59,140 nucleotides of DNA from Desulfosarcina sp. OttesenSCG-928-A07 (GCA_030267325.1 JAJDJS010000014.1:1-59140), one strand, 5' to 3'. Counted from the stretch's first letter, positions 25,518 to 34,179 are shown. Translations and numbers: made by a program. Notes: a model not told the origin generated them from the letters alone.

Positions 25518-25668
25518 ACCCTGTGGAAGGCGGCCTACAAAGCGGCCGCCACAGGGAAGTCCTACACCATTTCTCACCCGTCAGAATTTGAGCGAAATCC
25601 GCGCTCAACTGGACGACATCCAAGAAGAGTTGAACACCCTTTGCCGTCCGGCTAACAGTTCCCCGTGA
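25518..25668 (+). pseudogene. Phage head-tail type gene fragment (frameshifted)
   Basis: Two overlapping frames together read LWKAAYKAAATGKSYTIS and then LTRQNLSEIRAQLDDIQEEL, ending [11 protein letters not shown] and a stop at 25668. The join needs a one-base shift at about 25570-25580. The combined sequence resembles small phage packaging or head-tail proteins (DUF6148-like: AAY.A...GKSYTI....LTRQ...EIR..L..L..EL..L). No start and no other phage genes remain. Its position beside tRNA genes fits the relic of a prophage that had integrated there. Confidence 0.6.
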
Positions 25669-25723
25669 CGGGCCTGCGGAGGACTTCCACCTCCAAGTTC
25701 GTGCGCCCTGCCGGGCGCACAAC

Positions 25724-25756
25724 AAAAAAGCCCTTACGGATTTTCCGTAAGAGCTT
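25724..25756 (-). terminator. Rho-independent terminator of the tRNA operon
   Basis: Read on the minus strand, AAGCTCTTACGGA pairs with TCCGTAAGGGCTT (one G-T pair) around a 3-base AAA loop, followed by TTTTTT. It lies just after the 3' end of tRNA-Glu. Confidence 0.85.
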
Positions 25757-25763
25757 TATTTTT

Positions 25764-25841
25764 TGGCGTCCCCAAGGGGATTCGAACCCCTGTCGCCGGC
25801 GTGAAAGGCCGGTGTCCTGGGCCGGGCTAGACGATAGGGAC
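25764..25841 (-). tRNA. tRNA-Glu (anticodon TTC)
   Basis: A 78-base cloverleaf including an encoded CCA end. The anticodon stem is CCGGC/GCCGG around the loop CTTTCAC, giving anticodon TTC. The T arm has the usual GGTTCGAATCC core. The acceptor stem GTCCCTA/TGGGGAC contains one T-G pair. It lies 20 bases after tRNA-Lys on the same transcript. Confidence 0.96.
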
Positions 25842-25861
25842 GCAAACTGTGTCTTTTTTTC

Positions 25862-25937
25862 TGGTGGGCCGTGTTGGACTCGAACCAACGACTCTCTGCT
25901 TAAAAGGCAGATACTCTACCGTCTGAGTTAACGGCCC
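25862..25937 (-). tRNA. tRNA-Lys (anticodon TTT)
   Basis: A 76-base cloverleaf with an encoded CCA end. The acceptor stem GGGCCGT/ACGGCCC is perfect. The anticodon stem TCTGC/GCAGA holds the loop CTTTTAA, giving anticodon TTT. The T arm carries GGTTCGAGTCC. It is the first gene of a two-tRNA operon. Confidence 0.97.
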
Positions 25938-25954
25938 GAAAAAGAAACTCTGTA

Positions 25955-25981
25955 TTTATATTTCATGGCCTGTTTTGTCAA
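25955..25981 (-). promoter_or_regulatory. Promoter of the tRNA-Lys/tRNA-Glu operon
   Basis: On the minus strand, TTGACA (25981-25976) is followed by a 15-base spacer and TATAAA (25960-25955). Transcription would begin about 10 bases before the 5' end of tRNA-Lys. The spacer is a little short. Confidence 0.6.
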
Positions 25982-26092
25982 CGCCAAAATGCAGGACGTT
26001 GATTTTTCCGAAAGTTCCGATAACAAAAAGATTTTATTCGTGATTTATCTTTTCGGAGCCATTGTTCGGAGCGATTGTGGATCTCTTGGACT

Positions 26093-27547
26093 CTATTTTC
26101 GCCAGAATTCCGGCACCACGAGGATGATCAGGGTGTAAATCTCAAGACGTCCCAGGAGCATACACCAGGAAAGCAGCCATTTTCCCATGGCGGAAATCTC
26201 CGCATAATTATCCAGGGGGCCGACCGTGCCGAATCCGGGTCCAATATTCCCCATGGCAGATGCCACAGCACTGATGGCGGTCAGCATGTCCACCTCACCG
26301 ATGCCCGCCAGAATCAGGGAATTGATAACAAACAGGAGGATATAAAGGGCCAGAAACCCCAAAACATTTCGGACCACGGTGTCGGGAACGGTTTTTCCGC
26401 CGATTTTGATGTGGGTGACCGAGCGCGGGTGCATAATGGAAAACAACTCTTTATAACAATACTTGAAACAGACCATGATGCGAAGGCATTTGATGCCGCC
26501 AGATGTGGAGCCGGCAGACGCGCCCACAAACATACAAAAAAACAGAATCACCTGGGACAGGGCCGGCCATTTTTCATAGTCCGCCGTGACATAACCGGTG
26601 GAGGTAATGATAGAAACCACCTGAAAGGTGCCGTATCGCAGGGAATTTAAGATATCTGGATAAATGGTGCCGTAAAGATTCATTCCCACAAAGAGGCTCA
26701 AGACGATCCACAGGGCCATAAAAACCCTGCATTCCGCATCTTTCCAGAAAACCAGCGGATCTCCCTTTATCAATTGATAATGCAAGGCAAAATTGATCCC
26801 GCCCAGTACCATGAATAAAACAATGATCCAATCAATGGCGGCATTGTCAAAATGGGCAATGGAGGCGTTGCGCGTGGAGTTTCCGCCTGTGGACATGGTG
26901 GTCAGGGCCTGGTTCAGGGCATCAAAGGGACTCATTCCGCAAACCATCAGCAGCACGGTTTCAATCACAGTGAAGGAAAGATACACTTTCCAGAGAATCA
27001 GAGCTGTGTCGCGGAGGTGGGGTTTGAGTTTTTCCGGCATGGGCGTTGGGATTTCAGCCTTGTACATGTGGATGCCGTCAATCCCGAGAAACGGCAGGAT
27101 CGCAATGGAAAGGACGATAATGCCCATTCCTCCCAGCCATTGGATAAACCCTCGCCAGAACACCAAGCAGGGTCTTAAGGCTTCAATATCTGTCAAGATG
27201 GTGGCGCCGGTGGTGGTAAATCCCGAAATCGATTCAAATGCTGCATCGGTGAAGGAAAGTGTGGGATCGGAAAAATAAAAGGGAAACGCGCCAAACAGCC
27301 CTATGGCTGCCCATCCGATACCCACAATGGCCATTCCCTCCCGCTGGGTGATGATGTCGGTCTTGTCGTGGCGAAAAAAAAACATCAACAGACCACCGGT
27401 GACCAGGGTCACACCCATGGCCTCCAACATGGGCACAAGGCCCTTCATATCAACGGTTGCAAGGGAAAAAATCAGCGGGGCCAGCATGGTGAGCCCGAAA
27501 AACAGGAGCAGCACCCCGACGGTATGGAAAATATTTGGCCAGCGCAT
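26093..27547 (-). CDS. trkH: Trk potassium uptake membrane subunit TrkH
   Basis: A 484-residue membrane protein of the TrkH/KtrB family, which forms the K+ pore of the Trk system. The four pore loops with filter glycines are visible: SGFTTTGATI, TMSTGGNSTR, ITSTGYVT and MGNIGPGFG. GASAGSTSGGIKCLRI is a family signature following the third loop. Its ATG shares a base with the trkA stop (TGATG on the minus strand), so the two are translationally coupled and should form one complex. Confidence 0.95.
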   Translation of the reverse strand: MRWPNIFHTVGVLLLFFGLTMLAPLIFSLATVDMKGLVPMLEAMGVTLVTGGLLMFFFRHDKTDIITQREGMAIVGIGWAAIGLFGAFPFYFSDPTLSFTDAAFESISGFTTTGATILTDIEALRPCLVFWRGFIQWLGGMGIIVLSIAILPFLGIDGIHMYKAEIPTPMPEKLKPHLRDTALILWKVYLSFTVIETVLLMVCGMSPFDALNQALTTMSTGGNSTRNASIAHFDNAAIDWIIVLFMVLGGINFALHYQLIKGDPLVFWKDAECRVFMALWIVLSLFVGMNLYGTIYPDILNSLRYGTFQVVSIITSTGYVTADYEKWPALSQVILFFCMFVGASAGSTSGGIKCLRIMVCFKYCYKELFSIMHPRSVTHIKIGGKTVPDTVVRNVLGFLALYILLFVINSLILAGIGEVDMLTAISAVASAMGNIGPGFGTVGPLDNYAEISAMGKWLLSWCMLLGRLEIYTLIILVVPEFWRK

Positions 27548-28926
27548 CAGATATACTCCAGTTTCACGGCCAGAATTTTTTCCACTCCAGGGATCGCATC
27601 CCGCGTGGCAAAGATGATTACCCGGTCATCCGGTTCAATCCGGGTGTCGCCCATGGGGATAATAATGGTCTCACCGCGGATGATGCCGGCCACAATGGCG
27701 CCTTTGGGAAAGGCGATTTTTTTAAGGGGCGCTGCAACAATATCCGAGGTGGACAGAGCCACGGCTTCCATGACTTCGCCCTCCTCGCCTTTGATGGAAA
27801 GGGTGGAGAGGACTTTTCCCCGGCGGACATGCTGCAAAATCGTATTGATGGCCGACAGTCTGGGGCTGACCACCTGTTCAATGCCGATGGCGGACATCAG
27901 CGGGAAATAGCTGAATTTGTCAATTCGGGTGATGGTTTTTTTGGCCCCCAGCCGCCGGACCAGCAGTGAGGCCAGAATATTGGTTTCCTCGTCACTGGTC
28001 AGGGTAATGGCCAGATCCATGTCCTGGATGTTTTCTTCCAGCAAAAGGTTCTGGTCTGACCCGTCCCCGTGCAGCACCATGGTGCGGTCCAGTTTGTCCG
28101 CCAGATATTCACACCGGGCCACGTTTTTTTCGATAATCTTGACCGAAACCGAGGCATGCTCCAAGTCCTTGGCCAGCCGGTAGCCCACCCGCCCGCCGCC
28201 GATAATCAGGATGCGTTTGGAAGTGGTGGCCTGTTTTCCGAAAACCGCCATGTGCTGGACGAGTTTTTCTTCTTCGCTGATAAAGTAGACCAGATCCCCG
28301 CCCTTTAACACATCGTTTCCCTTTGGAATAATCAACTGGTCCCCACGAACAACAGCTGGAATGAGCGGCGCCCGGACGCCCGGATGAAGGTCCTGGATCA
28401 CCTTGGGCAAATCCATGAGCCGAACATTGGCCAGCGGAGATTCCGGGGCCAGGTACACGCCCACAAACTTGATCTTGCCGTCTGCAAATTCCCCCACATC
28501 CACAGCGCCGGGAATGCTCATCAGGCGATGAAGGGTCTGGACCACTTCAATTTCCTGATTGATCACCGTGTCAATGTGGGGCGGGCGGGTTTTAAAGGCC
28601 TCATAATACCGGTCAAATCCTCCGCTGCGCAGGCGGGCCAGTTTTGTGGTGGACGGCGACAGGTTGTCGGCCAGCATGCAGGCCACCAGGTTCACCTCAT
28701 CGGAATTCGTCACTGCCAAAAGGATTTCCGCATTTTGGATACCGGCTTCTTCAAGAATCGACGGATTGCTGCCGGACCCCAAAAGGGTCTGTACATCAAC
28801 GGTTTCCGAGAGGCGCTGCAAAGCCTCTTCATTCACATCAATGACCACCACATCTTTGTCTTCCCGGGTCAGACGGCTGGCAATATGAAACCCCACCTCA
28901 CCGGCGCCCACCACAATAATTTTCAC
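27547..28926 (-). CDS. trkA: Trk potassium uptake regulatory subunit TrkA
   Basis: A 459-residue cytoplasmic protein that binds NAD(H)/nucleotides and gates TrkH. It contains two RCK units, each a Rossmann domain followed by a TrkA_C domain: KIIVVGAGEVGFHIASRL at the N-terminus and RILIIGGGRVGYRLAKDL at about residue 230. The full duplicated TrkA length is present. The start is GTG with AAGGAG a few bases upstream. It is the first gene of the trkA-trkH pair. Confidence 0.95.
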   Translation of the reverse strand: MKIIVVGAGEVGFHIASRLTREDKDVVVIDVNEEALQRLSETVDVQTLLGSGSNPSILEEAGIQNAEILLAVTNSDEVNLVACMLADNLSPSTTKLARLRSGGFDRYYEAFKTRPPHIDTVINQEIEVVQTLHRLMSIPGAVDVGEFADGKIKFVGVYLAPESPLANVRLMDLPKVIQDLHPGVRAPLIPAVVRGDQLIIPKGNDVLKGGDLVYFISEEEKLVQHMAVFGKQATTSKRILIIGGGRVGYRLAKDLEHASVSVKIIEKNVARCEYLADKLDRTMVLHGDGSDQNLLLEENIQDMDLAITLTSDEETNILASLLVRRLGAKKTITRIDKFSYFPLMSAIGIEQVVSPRLSAINTILQHVRRGKVLSTLSIKGEEGEVMEAVALSTSDIVAAPLKKIAFPKGAIVAGIIRGETIIIPMGDTRIEPDDRVIIFATRDAIPGVEKILAVKLEYI

Positions 28927-29102
28927 AGTACCGCTCCTTTGCAGAAAACAGATGAACAGGGCATTTTACAGGAGAAAAACGTTAGCGGTAAAATGTTACA
29001 GGCAGTGGGAACTGGAATTACACCGGGGCCTGGATCATGTCAAACAAAGACGGAAAAGGATTTGAAGAACTTAAAAAACCGCAGCTGATTTCAATCAATT
29101 AT

Positions 29103-29855
29103 TCATGGGTGAGAAAAAACGGAAATCGAAACGCCCATCATCACCAGCACGGCCCACAGTATCAGCGCATCGATTCGGGAAAAAACCAGTTGGGGAAGGG
29201 TTCGGTTGTCGGTGTAACACCGGGCCTGAAGGGCTGCGGCAAGGTCATCGGTCTTCAGGAAAATACGGCGAAATAAAGGAAAAGTGAAACAGGAGAGCCG
29301 GTACAGGGGATTCTTTCGATGGTCAATGCCCCTGGCCCGCTGGGCATCGGCCATTTCCGCGGCCTGGAACAAAATCAACGGCAAAAACCGGACCATCAGG
29401 CCCACCATGGTGGCAATGGACCGTTCATTGACAAAGGGAACGGGCGCCAGAAACCAGACCAGTGCCGCACGAATATGGGAAATGCGAGTGGTGACCATGA
29501 GCAAAATGCCCATCACCACAACGAGTACCAATCCCCACAGCATCAGGACGGATTCCTGCAAACCATCAGGATCCACGGAAAGGGTCCAGTGGTCTGAAAG
29601 GGTGATCACCCGAACGGCAAACACGCCTGCCAGAAAGAAGAGAAAATAACGGATTTCCTTTATCAGACGAAAAAAAGAAAGCCGGGCCTGATGACCCGCA
29701 CCCGCCAGGGCAAGTGTCATCAGGCCCAAAAAAAGTGGGTTTTTATTCAGGCAAAAGCCACCGGCCAGGATCAGCAGGATCTGCTTGGTGCGGGGATCCA
29801 GGCGATGCAGCAGGGAATCTCCGGGTGAAAACCCCATAAAGGTCAGGGTGTCCAT
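29103..29855 (-). CDS. ECF transporter transmembrane protein EcfT (BioN-like)
   Basis: A 250-residue membrane protein of the CbiQ/EcfT family. It links the ATPase to the substrate-binding S component. The cytoplasmic coupling motifs AQRARGID and AALQARCY correspond to the two conserved A-R-G-like signatures. The start MDTLTFMGF overlaps the end of the ATPase gene by 13 bases; the longer open frame is rejected because it lies inside that gene. Position after birA-bioY-ecfA makes it the BioN-like part of a biotin importer. Confidence 0.87.
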   Translation of the reverse strand: MDTLTFMGFSPGDSLLHRLDPRTKQILLILAGGFCLNKNPLFLGLMTLALAGAGHQARLSFFRLIKEIRYFLFFLAGVFAVRVITLSDHWTLSVDPDGLQESVLMLWGLVLVVVMGILLMVTTRISHIRAALVWFLAPVPFVNERSIATMVGLMVRFLPLILFQAAEMADAQRARGIDHRKNPLYRLSCFTFPLFRRIFLKTDDLAAALQARCYTDNRTLPQLVFSRIDALILWAVLVMMGVSISVFSHP

Positions 29856-30604
29856 GGCGAGCGTCCGCAGGCAGCTTGCATAAAACAGGGTGAACAAATG
29901 CCGTAGCGTTCAAGGGCGTGGGCAACGTCTTGGGGGGCGCCGTCCCGGACCACCCTGCCCTTTTCCATCACCACCAGCCGCTGGGCATAGTGGACAATTT
30001 TTTCCAGTTCATGGGTGGTGATCACAAGGGTGTGGCCGTCTTGGTGAAGGGCCAGAATCTGGTCTCGCACCTGACACAGGGATGGGTAATCCAGGTTGGA
30101 AAAAGGTTCATCCATGAGAAGAATTTCAGGTTTCATGGCCAGGACGCCCGCAATGGCCAGCCGGCGCTTCTGGCCGCCGGAAAGGACGTATGAGGGCTTT
30201 TCCGCCATATCCCACAAGCCCACTGTGGAAAGGGCCGCGCGCACCTGGTGCTCGATGGTGTCACGGTTCAGCTTCAAATTTTCCGGCCCGAAGGCCACAT
30301 CATCGTAAACCGTTTCCCCCACAATCTGGCTGTCCGCATCCTGAAACACCATGCCGACCCTTTTTCTGGCTGCCTTTGGATTTTTTTGAACAGAAACCCC
30401 GCACACCTCAACATCACCGCACTGGGGCATCAGAAGTCCGTTCAAATGACGAAGCAGGGTCGTTTTTCCCGAACCATTGGCACCGACCAGAACAGTCAGC
30501 TCACCAGCCTGAAAATCCAGAGTCACCTGGTCCAGGGCCAGGGTTCCATCGGAAAAACGATGGGAAAGGTGTGAGACACGGAGGATGGGGGGTGTTTGAG
30601 TCAT
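29843..30604 (-). CDS. ECF transporter ATP-binding protein (BioM-like)
   Basis: A 253-residue ABC ATPase. Walker A is GANGSGKTTLLRH, the Q-loop lies in GMVFQDADSQI, the signature is LSGGQKRRLAIAG, and Walker B is ILLMDEPFSNLD, followed by an H-loop in VITTHELEKI. It matches EcfA/CbiO proteins. It drives biotin uptake together with the EcfT-like and BioY proteins encoded on either side. Confidence 0.92.
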   Translation of the reverse strand: MTQTPPILRVSHLSHRFSDGTLALDQVTLDFQAGELTVLVGANGSGKTTLLRHLNGLLMPQCGDVEVCGVSVQKNPKAARKRVGMVFQDADSQIVGETVYDDVAFGPENLKLNRDTIEHQVRAALSTVGLWDMAEKPSYVLSGGQKRRLAIAGVLAMKPEILLMDEPFSNLDYPSLCQVRDQILALHQDGHTLVITTHELEKIVHYAQRLVVMEKGRVVRDGAPQDVAHALERYGICSPCFMQAACGRSPWTP

Positions 30605-30706
30605 TTATCCCGTTTCATCCATAAAGATGTGCGGAGTGGGCTGGGGAATAAGAAATCAGATCGTGAATCAGGCATGTGAGTCTTGCAAACTGACTTGGGT
30701 GTGGGT

Positions 30707-31267
30707 TCAGTTTCTGGAAAGTTCCGAATGCGGGCTGAGAATCATCAACGGCCGCATGGCCCTGGCGATGAACGCAGCGGCAGCAACTTTGATGAAGCAT
30801 CCGGGGATAAACGGAATCAGCCCCACGGCCACGGCTTTGGTCAGGCTCATGCCGGTGACCATGGCCAGCCAGGGAACGCCGACAGCATAGGTCAGGGCCA
30901 TGCCGGCCATCATGGCAAAAACATCCGTGACGACCCGGTGCCCTCCTTTTTCGGAAATGAATCCGACAAGATACGCCACAGCCGGATAGGTCAGGAGATA
31001 TCCGCCCGTGGGTCCAAAAAATCTTCCGACCCCGCCGGTGCCGCCGGCAAATACCGGAAGCCCCATGATGCCGGCCAAGACATAAATCCCCATGCTGACC
31101 AGCCCCCACCGGCTACCCAGAAGCAGGCCGGCCAGCAGCACAAACATGTTCTGGAGGACAATGGGCACCGGCCCCACAGGAATGGCAATATAGGCGCCCA
31201 CAGCGGTCAGGGCCGCCATCAGGGCTGCGTGAATCATACATTTTAACCGGAGAGTGGAAGCGTCCAT
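30707..31267 (-). CDS. bioY: Biotin transporter substrate-binding protein BioY
   Basis: A 186-residue six-helix membrane protein, the S component that binds biotin. Family features are AIPVGPVPIVLQNMFVLLAG and FGPTGGYLLTYP. The start MDASTLRL follows an AAAGGG ribosome binding site; an upstream ATG in the same frame lies within the end of birA. It is second in the birA-bioY-ecfA-ecfT operon. Confidence 0.93.
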   Translation of the reverse strand: MDASTLRLKCMIHAALMAALTAVGAYIAIPVGPVPIVLQNMFVLLAGLLLGSRWGLVSMGIYVLAGIMGLPVFAGGTGGVGRFFGPTGGYLLTYPAVAYLVGFISEKGGHRVVTDVFAMMAGMALTYAVGVPWLAMVTGMSLTKAVAVGLIPFIPGCFIKVAAAAFIARAMRPLMILSPHSELSRN

Positions 31268-31280
31268 GGCAGCCCTTTTT

Positions 31281-32207
31281 TCAAAAGTGAAAACAATCCC
31301 CATAAATAACCGTTATCAGACTGCCGTCCGCCAGACGCAGAACAAGTCCGCCCTGGTCATCGATATCCACGGCAAGGCCTTCAACGGTTTCCTTCAGCGT
31401 CACAATCCGGACATTCCGGCCCAGCGTGGCATTTTTTTCTTTCCACTGGCTGATAACAGCCACCGGATCAAAATCTCTCATCCGGTTTTTAAGGCGCGCC
31501 AAAAATCCCGCCAGAATTTCCCGGCGGGGAACCTTGGCCCCCACCAGCGTTTTCAGAGAAATCGCCGTCGGTGTATGAACTTCCGGATTGTTGTTGACGT
31601 TGAGACCCACCCCGATATTGATATGCCTCACCGTGTCCCCCTCCACTTCCATTTGGGAGAGAATGCCGCAGATTTTTTTCTGGTCCACCAGCACATCATT
31701 GGGCCATTTGGGACAGGCGTTCACGCCGTATGTTTCGCGTAAAAAGGCCGCCATGTCCACCGCAGCCGCAAGATTGACCAACCCCGCCAACACAATGGGA
31801 ATTTCCGGACGAATAACCACGGTAAAATAAAGTCCGCCCGCATCAGATCCCCAGACCCGCTGCATCCGGCCCCGCCCCTGAATCTGGCGCTGGGCCACGG
31901 CTGTGGTAAAATCCGGGCACCCTTCCCGCGCCAGACGGGCCGCCTCATCCATGGTGGAGGAACTTTCCGGAAAATAATGAATGAACTTGGAAAGCTCGCC
32001 AAAAGCCCAAGGCATGAGACAATCCGGATCATCGGCCAGTTGATAGCCCTTTGAATGGGCCATAATGGGAACGCCCTGCTGAATCAGCCCCTGGATATGT
32101 TTCCACACCGCAACCCGGCTGATTCCCAAGCGCTTGCTGAAGGTTTCTCCGGATATGACCGTATCGGCGGATTGAAGAATGGAAAGAAGGGTGTGCTTGG
32201 GTGTCAT
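31281..32207 (-). CDS. birA: Bifunctional biotin ligase / biotin operon repressor BirA
   Basis: A 308-residue protein with an N-terminal winged helix (LGISRVAVWKHIQGLIQQG), a ligase core with the biotinyl-AMP loop GRGRMQRVW and KWPNDVLVDQKKICGIL, and a C-terminal SH3-like domain. It attaches biotin to the acyl-CoA carboxylase carrier domain (a target is encoded at 40440-42452) and, with biotinyl-AMP, represses its own operon. An operator-like sequence lies directly before its start. Because the DNA-binding domain is intact, this is the repressor form of the enzyme. Confidence 0.95.
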   Translation of the reverse strand: MTPKHTLLSILQSADTVISGETFSKRLGISRVAVWKHIQGLIQQGVPIMAHSKGYQLADDPDCLMPWAFGELSKFIHYFPESSSTMDEAARLAREGCPDFTTAVAQRQIQGRGRMQRVWGSDAGGLYFTVVIRPEIPIVLAGLVNLAAAVDMAAFLRETYGVNACPKWPNDVLVDQKKICGILSQMEVEGDTVRHINIGVGLNVNNNPEVHTPTAISLKTLVGAKVPRREILAGFLARLKNRMRDFDPVAVISQWKEKNATLGRNVRIVTLKETVEGLAVDIDDQGGLVLRLADGSLITVIYGDCFHF

Positions 32208-32209
32208 AA

Positions 32210-32239
32210 GGTTAACCTTTAATATTTTTTCGGTTAACC
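32210..32239 (-). promoter_or_regulatory. BirA operator
   Basis: Two GGTTAACC blocks (32210-32217 and 32232-32239) are separated by exactly 14 AT-rich bases. BirA sites in many bacteria are a half-site ending AACC, a spacer of about 14-16, and a half-site starting GGTT. The site starts three bases upstream of the birA ATG and covers its ribosome binding site (AAAGG) and a TATTAA-like box, so a bound dimer would block expression of birA, bioY and the ECF genes. Confidence 0.75.
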
Positions 32240-32367
32240 ATCTTTAAGGGGAATTGTCAATCCGGATGATGACCTCCTGGTGGTTCCTGCAACGTCCTGT
32301 TCTTGCGCCCATGGTGGTTTTGCGGTATCGTCGGGCATGTTTTTGGTCTCCCAGTCAAAGGAACCCC

Positions 32368-33207
32368 ATGCGAAACTGTTTAACCTGGACCATGATACTG
32401 GTCATGACGCTGATGCCGATGACCACATCGGCTGTTGTTGATGTTGAAGTTACTTCCCGCTTTGATACGGACACACCGGTTCTGGACATGGCCACGGATC
32501 CGCAAAGCCGCCTGGTTTTTCTGCTCACTGCAAAGGCGGTCTTGCTCTATTCGGTGGAAGACAGCGCCGTGGTGGACCAGATCCCCTTAAGGACCCCCTT
32601 TGACCGGATCGCCGTCCTGGACGCAGAACACCTGGTACTGAGCCATTCTGTATCCGGTGCAATGAACATTGTCCGGTTTGGCCGGGTCTATCCCATTGAA
32701 CTTGAGGGTCGGATCTCCAGGGGACCCAGTAACGCGCCGGTCACGGTGGTGGTGTTTGATGATTATGAGTGCGCCTATTGCGCCCGGCTGGATGTGTTTA
32801 TGGAAGATATTGTTCAGCAGTTTCCCAACCAGATTCGACTTTTCATCAAACATTATCCCCTGTCAAAACACCCGTTTGCCCATGAAGGGGCCATGGCTGC
32901 CCTGGCAGCCGGTCAGCAGAAAAAATTCTGGGAATTTCATGCCCAACTGCTTCAGCATTATGATGAACTGGATGAATCCATAATTCTTAAAACCGCCAAA
33001 AAGCTGAAACTGGACATCAAGCGGTTCAACACAGACCGCACGTCCCAGGCCCTTGAAAAAATCATTCAGGAAGATGTGGAAAACGGAAAGGCCATCGGCG
33101 TCAAAGGAACGCCGTGGGTGTTTCTCAACGGCAAACACGTCTCAAATATCGGAAACCTGCCAGACCTGATCACAAGGGAACTGGAAAAAAATCAAAACAG
33201 AAAGTGA
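32368..33207 (+). CDS. Exported DsbA/DsbG-like thioredoxin-fold protein
   Basis: A 279-residue protein. A hydrophobic signal segment (LTWTMILVMTLMPMTTSA) suggests export. Residues 25-110 form a beta-rich region resembling one or two propeller blades, an unusual addition. The thioredoxin domain follows, with the active site CAYC in FDDYECAYCARLD and the cis-proline loop GVKGTPWVFLNG. Proteins of this Thioredoxin_4 group make or break disulfides in the periplasm. The start at 32368 follows AAAGGA; the longer open frame upstream lacks a signal peptide. The lipoprotein gene begins seven bases after its stop. Confidence 0.83.
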   Translation: MRNCLTWTMILVMTLMPMTTSAVVDVEVTSRFDTDTPVLDMATDPQSRLVFLLTAKAVLLYSVEDSAVVDQIPLRTPFDRIAVLDAEHLVLSHSVSGAMNIVRFGRVYPIELEGRISRGPSNAPVTVVVFDDYECAYCARLDVFMEDIVQQFPNQIRLFIKHYPLSKHPFAHEGAMAALAAGQQKKFWEFHAQLLQHYDELDESIILKTAKKLKLDIKRFNTDRTSQALEKIIQEDVENGKAIGVKGTPWVFLNGKHVSNIGNLPDLITRELEKNQNRK

Positions 33208-33213
33208 TACATC

Positions 33214-33510
33214 ATGAAAAAATTTTCTCTTCTGTGGACCCTTCTTGCGGCAGGGATGATCTGCACGGTTTCCTGCGCCTACAAGCCCTACCCCTACCAT
33301 CCCACCAAGCCTGACAGTGCATGGACAACCGATCATGCGGAATGTGAAAAGGCTGTACAGAAAACCATTCAGGAGGAAGGGACCTATGTTTATGATGGCT
33401 ACGATGAAATCAGACTCGTGAAGTTATGCATGCGGGAAAAGGGATGGCAATGGAAGCGGACTGAGTCTTCCCAAGCCAAACAAGAAGATGGGGAATCAGA
33501 GACAGAGTGA
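33214..33510 (+). CDS. Small lipoprotein of unknown function
   Basis: A 98-residue protein with a type II signal peptide: basic start MKKF, hydrophobic core, and a lipobox-like VSC ending at about C21. The mature part is short and hydrophilic, with two further cysteines and several tyrosines (YKPYPYHP). It follows the thioredoxin-fold gene at once and could be a partner, but no family is recognised. Its end overlaps the converging mqnB gene by 15 bases. Confidence 0.75.
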   Translation: MKKFSLLWTLLAAGMICTVSCAYKPYPYHPTKPDSAWTTDHAECEKAVQKTIQEEGTYVYDGYDEIRLVKLCMREKGWQWKRTESSQAKQEDGESETE

Positions 33511-34134
33511 CGGTCCGCGTATTAGCTCCTGTATCAGGCGATCGGCGATCAGGCCTGAAACCTTTCTGATATTTTGAGAAACCGCTTCCCGGCCGTTTTC
33601 ATCCGCATTATCGCTGATGCCCTTGATCATGGCGCAGGTGCAGTGGTAGCGGGCCGCCACCCGGGAAACGGCCGCACCTTCCATGTCGGCCAGCTCTCCC
33701 AGAGCAGAAAGCCGGCTTCGGCGGTCCGCATCAAAAACCGGCTTATCACAGGTGATCAGCCGCCCTTCCGGAAGCGTGGAAAACCAGGAGGCATCACAGG
33801 CCACGGGCAGCTCGCCGTGGCCGAACCGGTCGCAGTCGCCCTCCACAGCCGTACTGACCCGAAACAGGTCACCGGTCCGGCGGCAAGATGCTTCTCCCAG
33901 CCATCCGCATAATCCAGCGCTGATGAGTGTGGTGACATTACCCGTCAAAACCAGATGCATAGCTGCCATGGCAGCGGCAACCTTTCCCATTCCGCTTACA
34001 GCCACGCTCCCATCAAAAAAATGGGCATCCTCTGCACGAAACAGGTCAAACGGCGCCTGGGCCACATGAACAGCGTGGATTTTTTCCAGAAAGGGCCGGG
34101 CTTCCAGGTGGGTGGCAAAAACAATACCGGTCAT
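33496..34134 (-). CDS. mqnB: Futalosine hydrolase
   Basis: A 212-residue nucleoside phosphorylase-fold enzyme. It removes hypoxanthine from futalosine in the futalosine pathway to menaquinone. ISAGLCGWLG, LADMEGAAVSRVA (catalytic glutamate region) and KGISDNAD (catalytic aspartate) are typical. The neighbouring mqnD supports the assignment over a general nucleosidase. The C-terminal end overlaps the converging lipoprotein gene. Confidence 0.88.
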   Translation of the reverse strand: MTGIVFATHLEARPFLEKIHAVHVAQAPFDLFRAEDAHFFDGSVAVSGMGKVAAAMAAMHLVLTGNVTTLISAGLCGWLGEASCRRTGDLFRVSTAVEGDCDRFGHGELPVACDASWFSTLPEGRLITCDKPVFDADRRSRLSALGELADMEGAAVSRVAARYHCTCAMIKGISDNADENGREAVSQNIRKVSGLIADRLIQELIRGPSLCL

Positions 34135-34179
34135 TGTTCATGGCTCCGGGTTTATGGCTCCGGGCAGTTTTTTCCGGAC

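Noticed and set aside
25701..25720. Terminator at an 8-bp G/C hairpin
   Set aside because: The stem GTGCGCCC/GGGCGCAC is perfect, but no T-tract follows on either strand. The true tRNA terminator is at 25724-25756.
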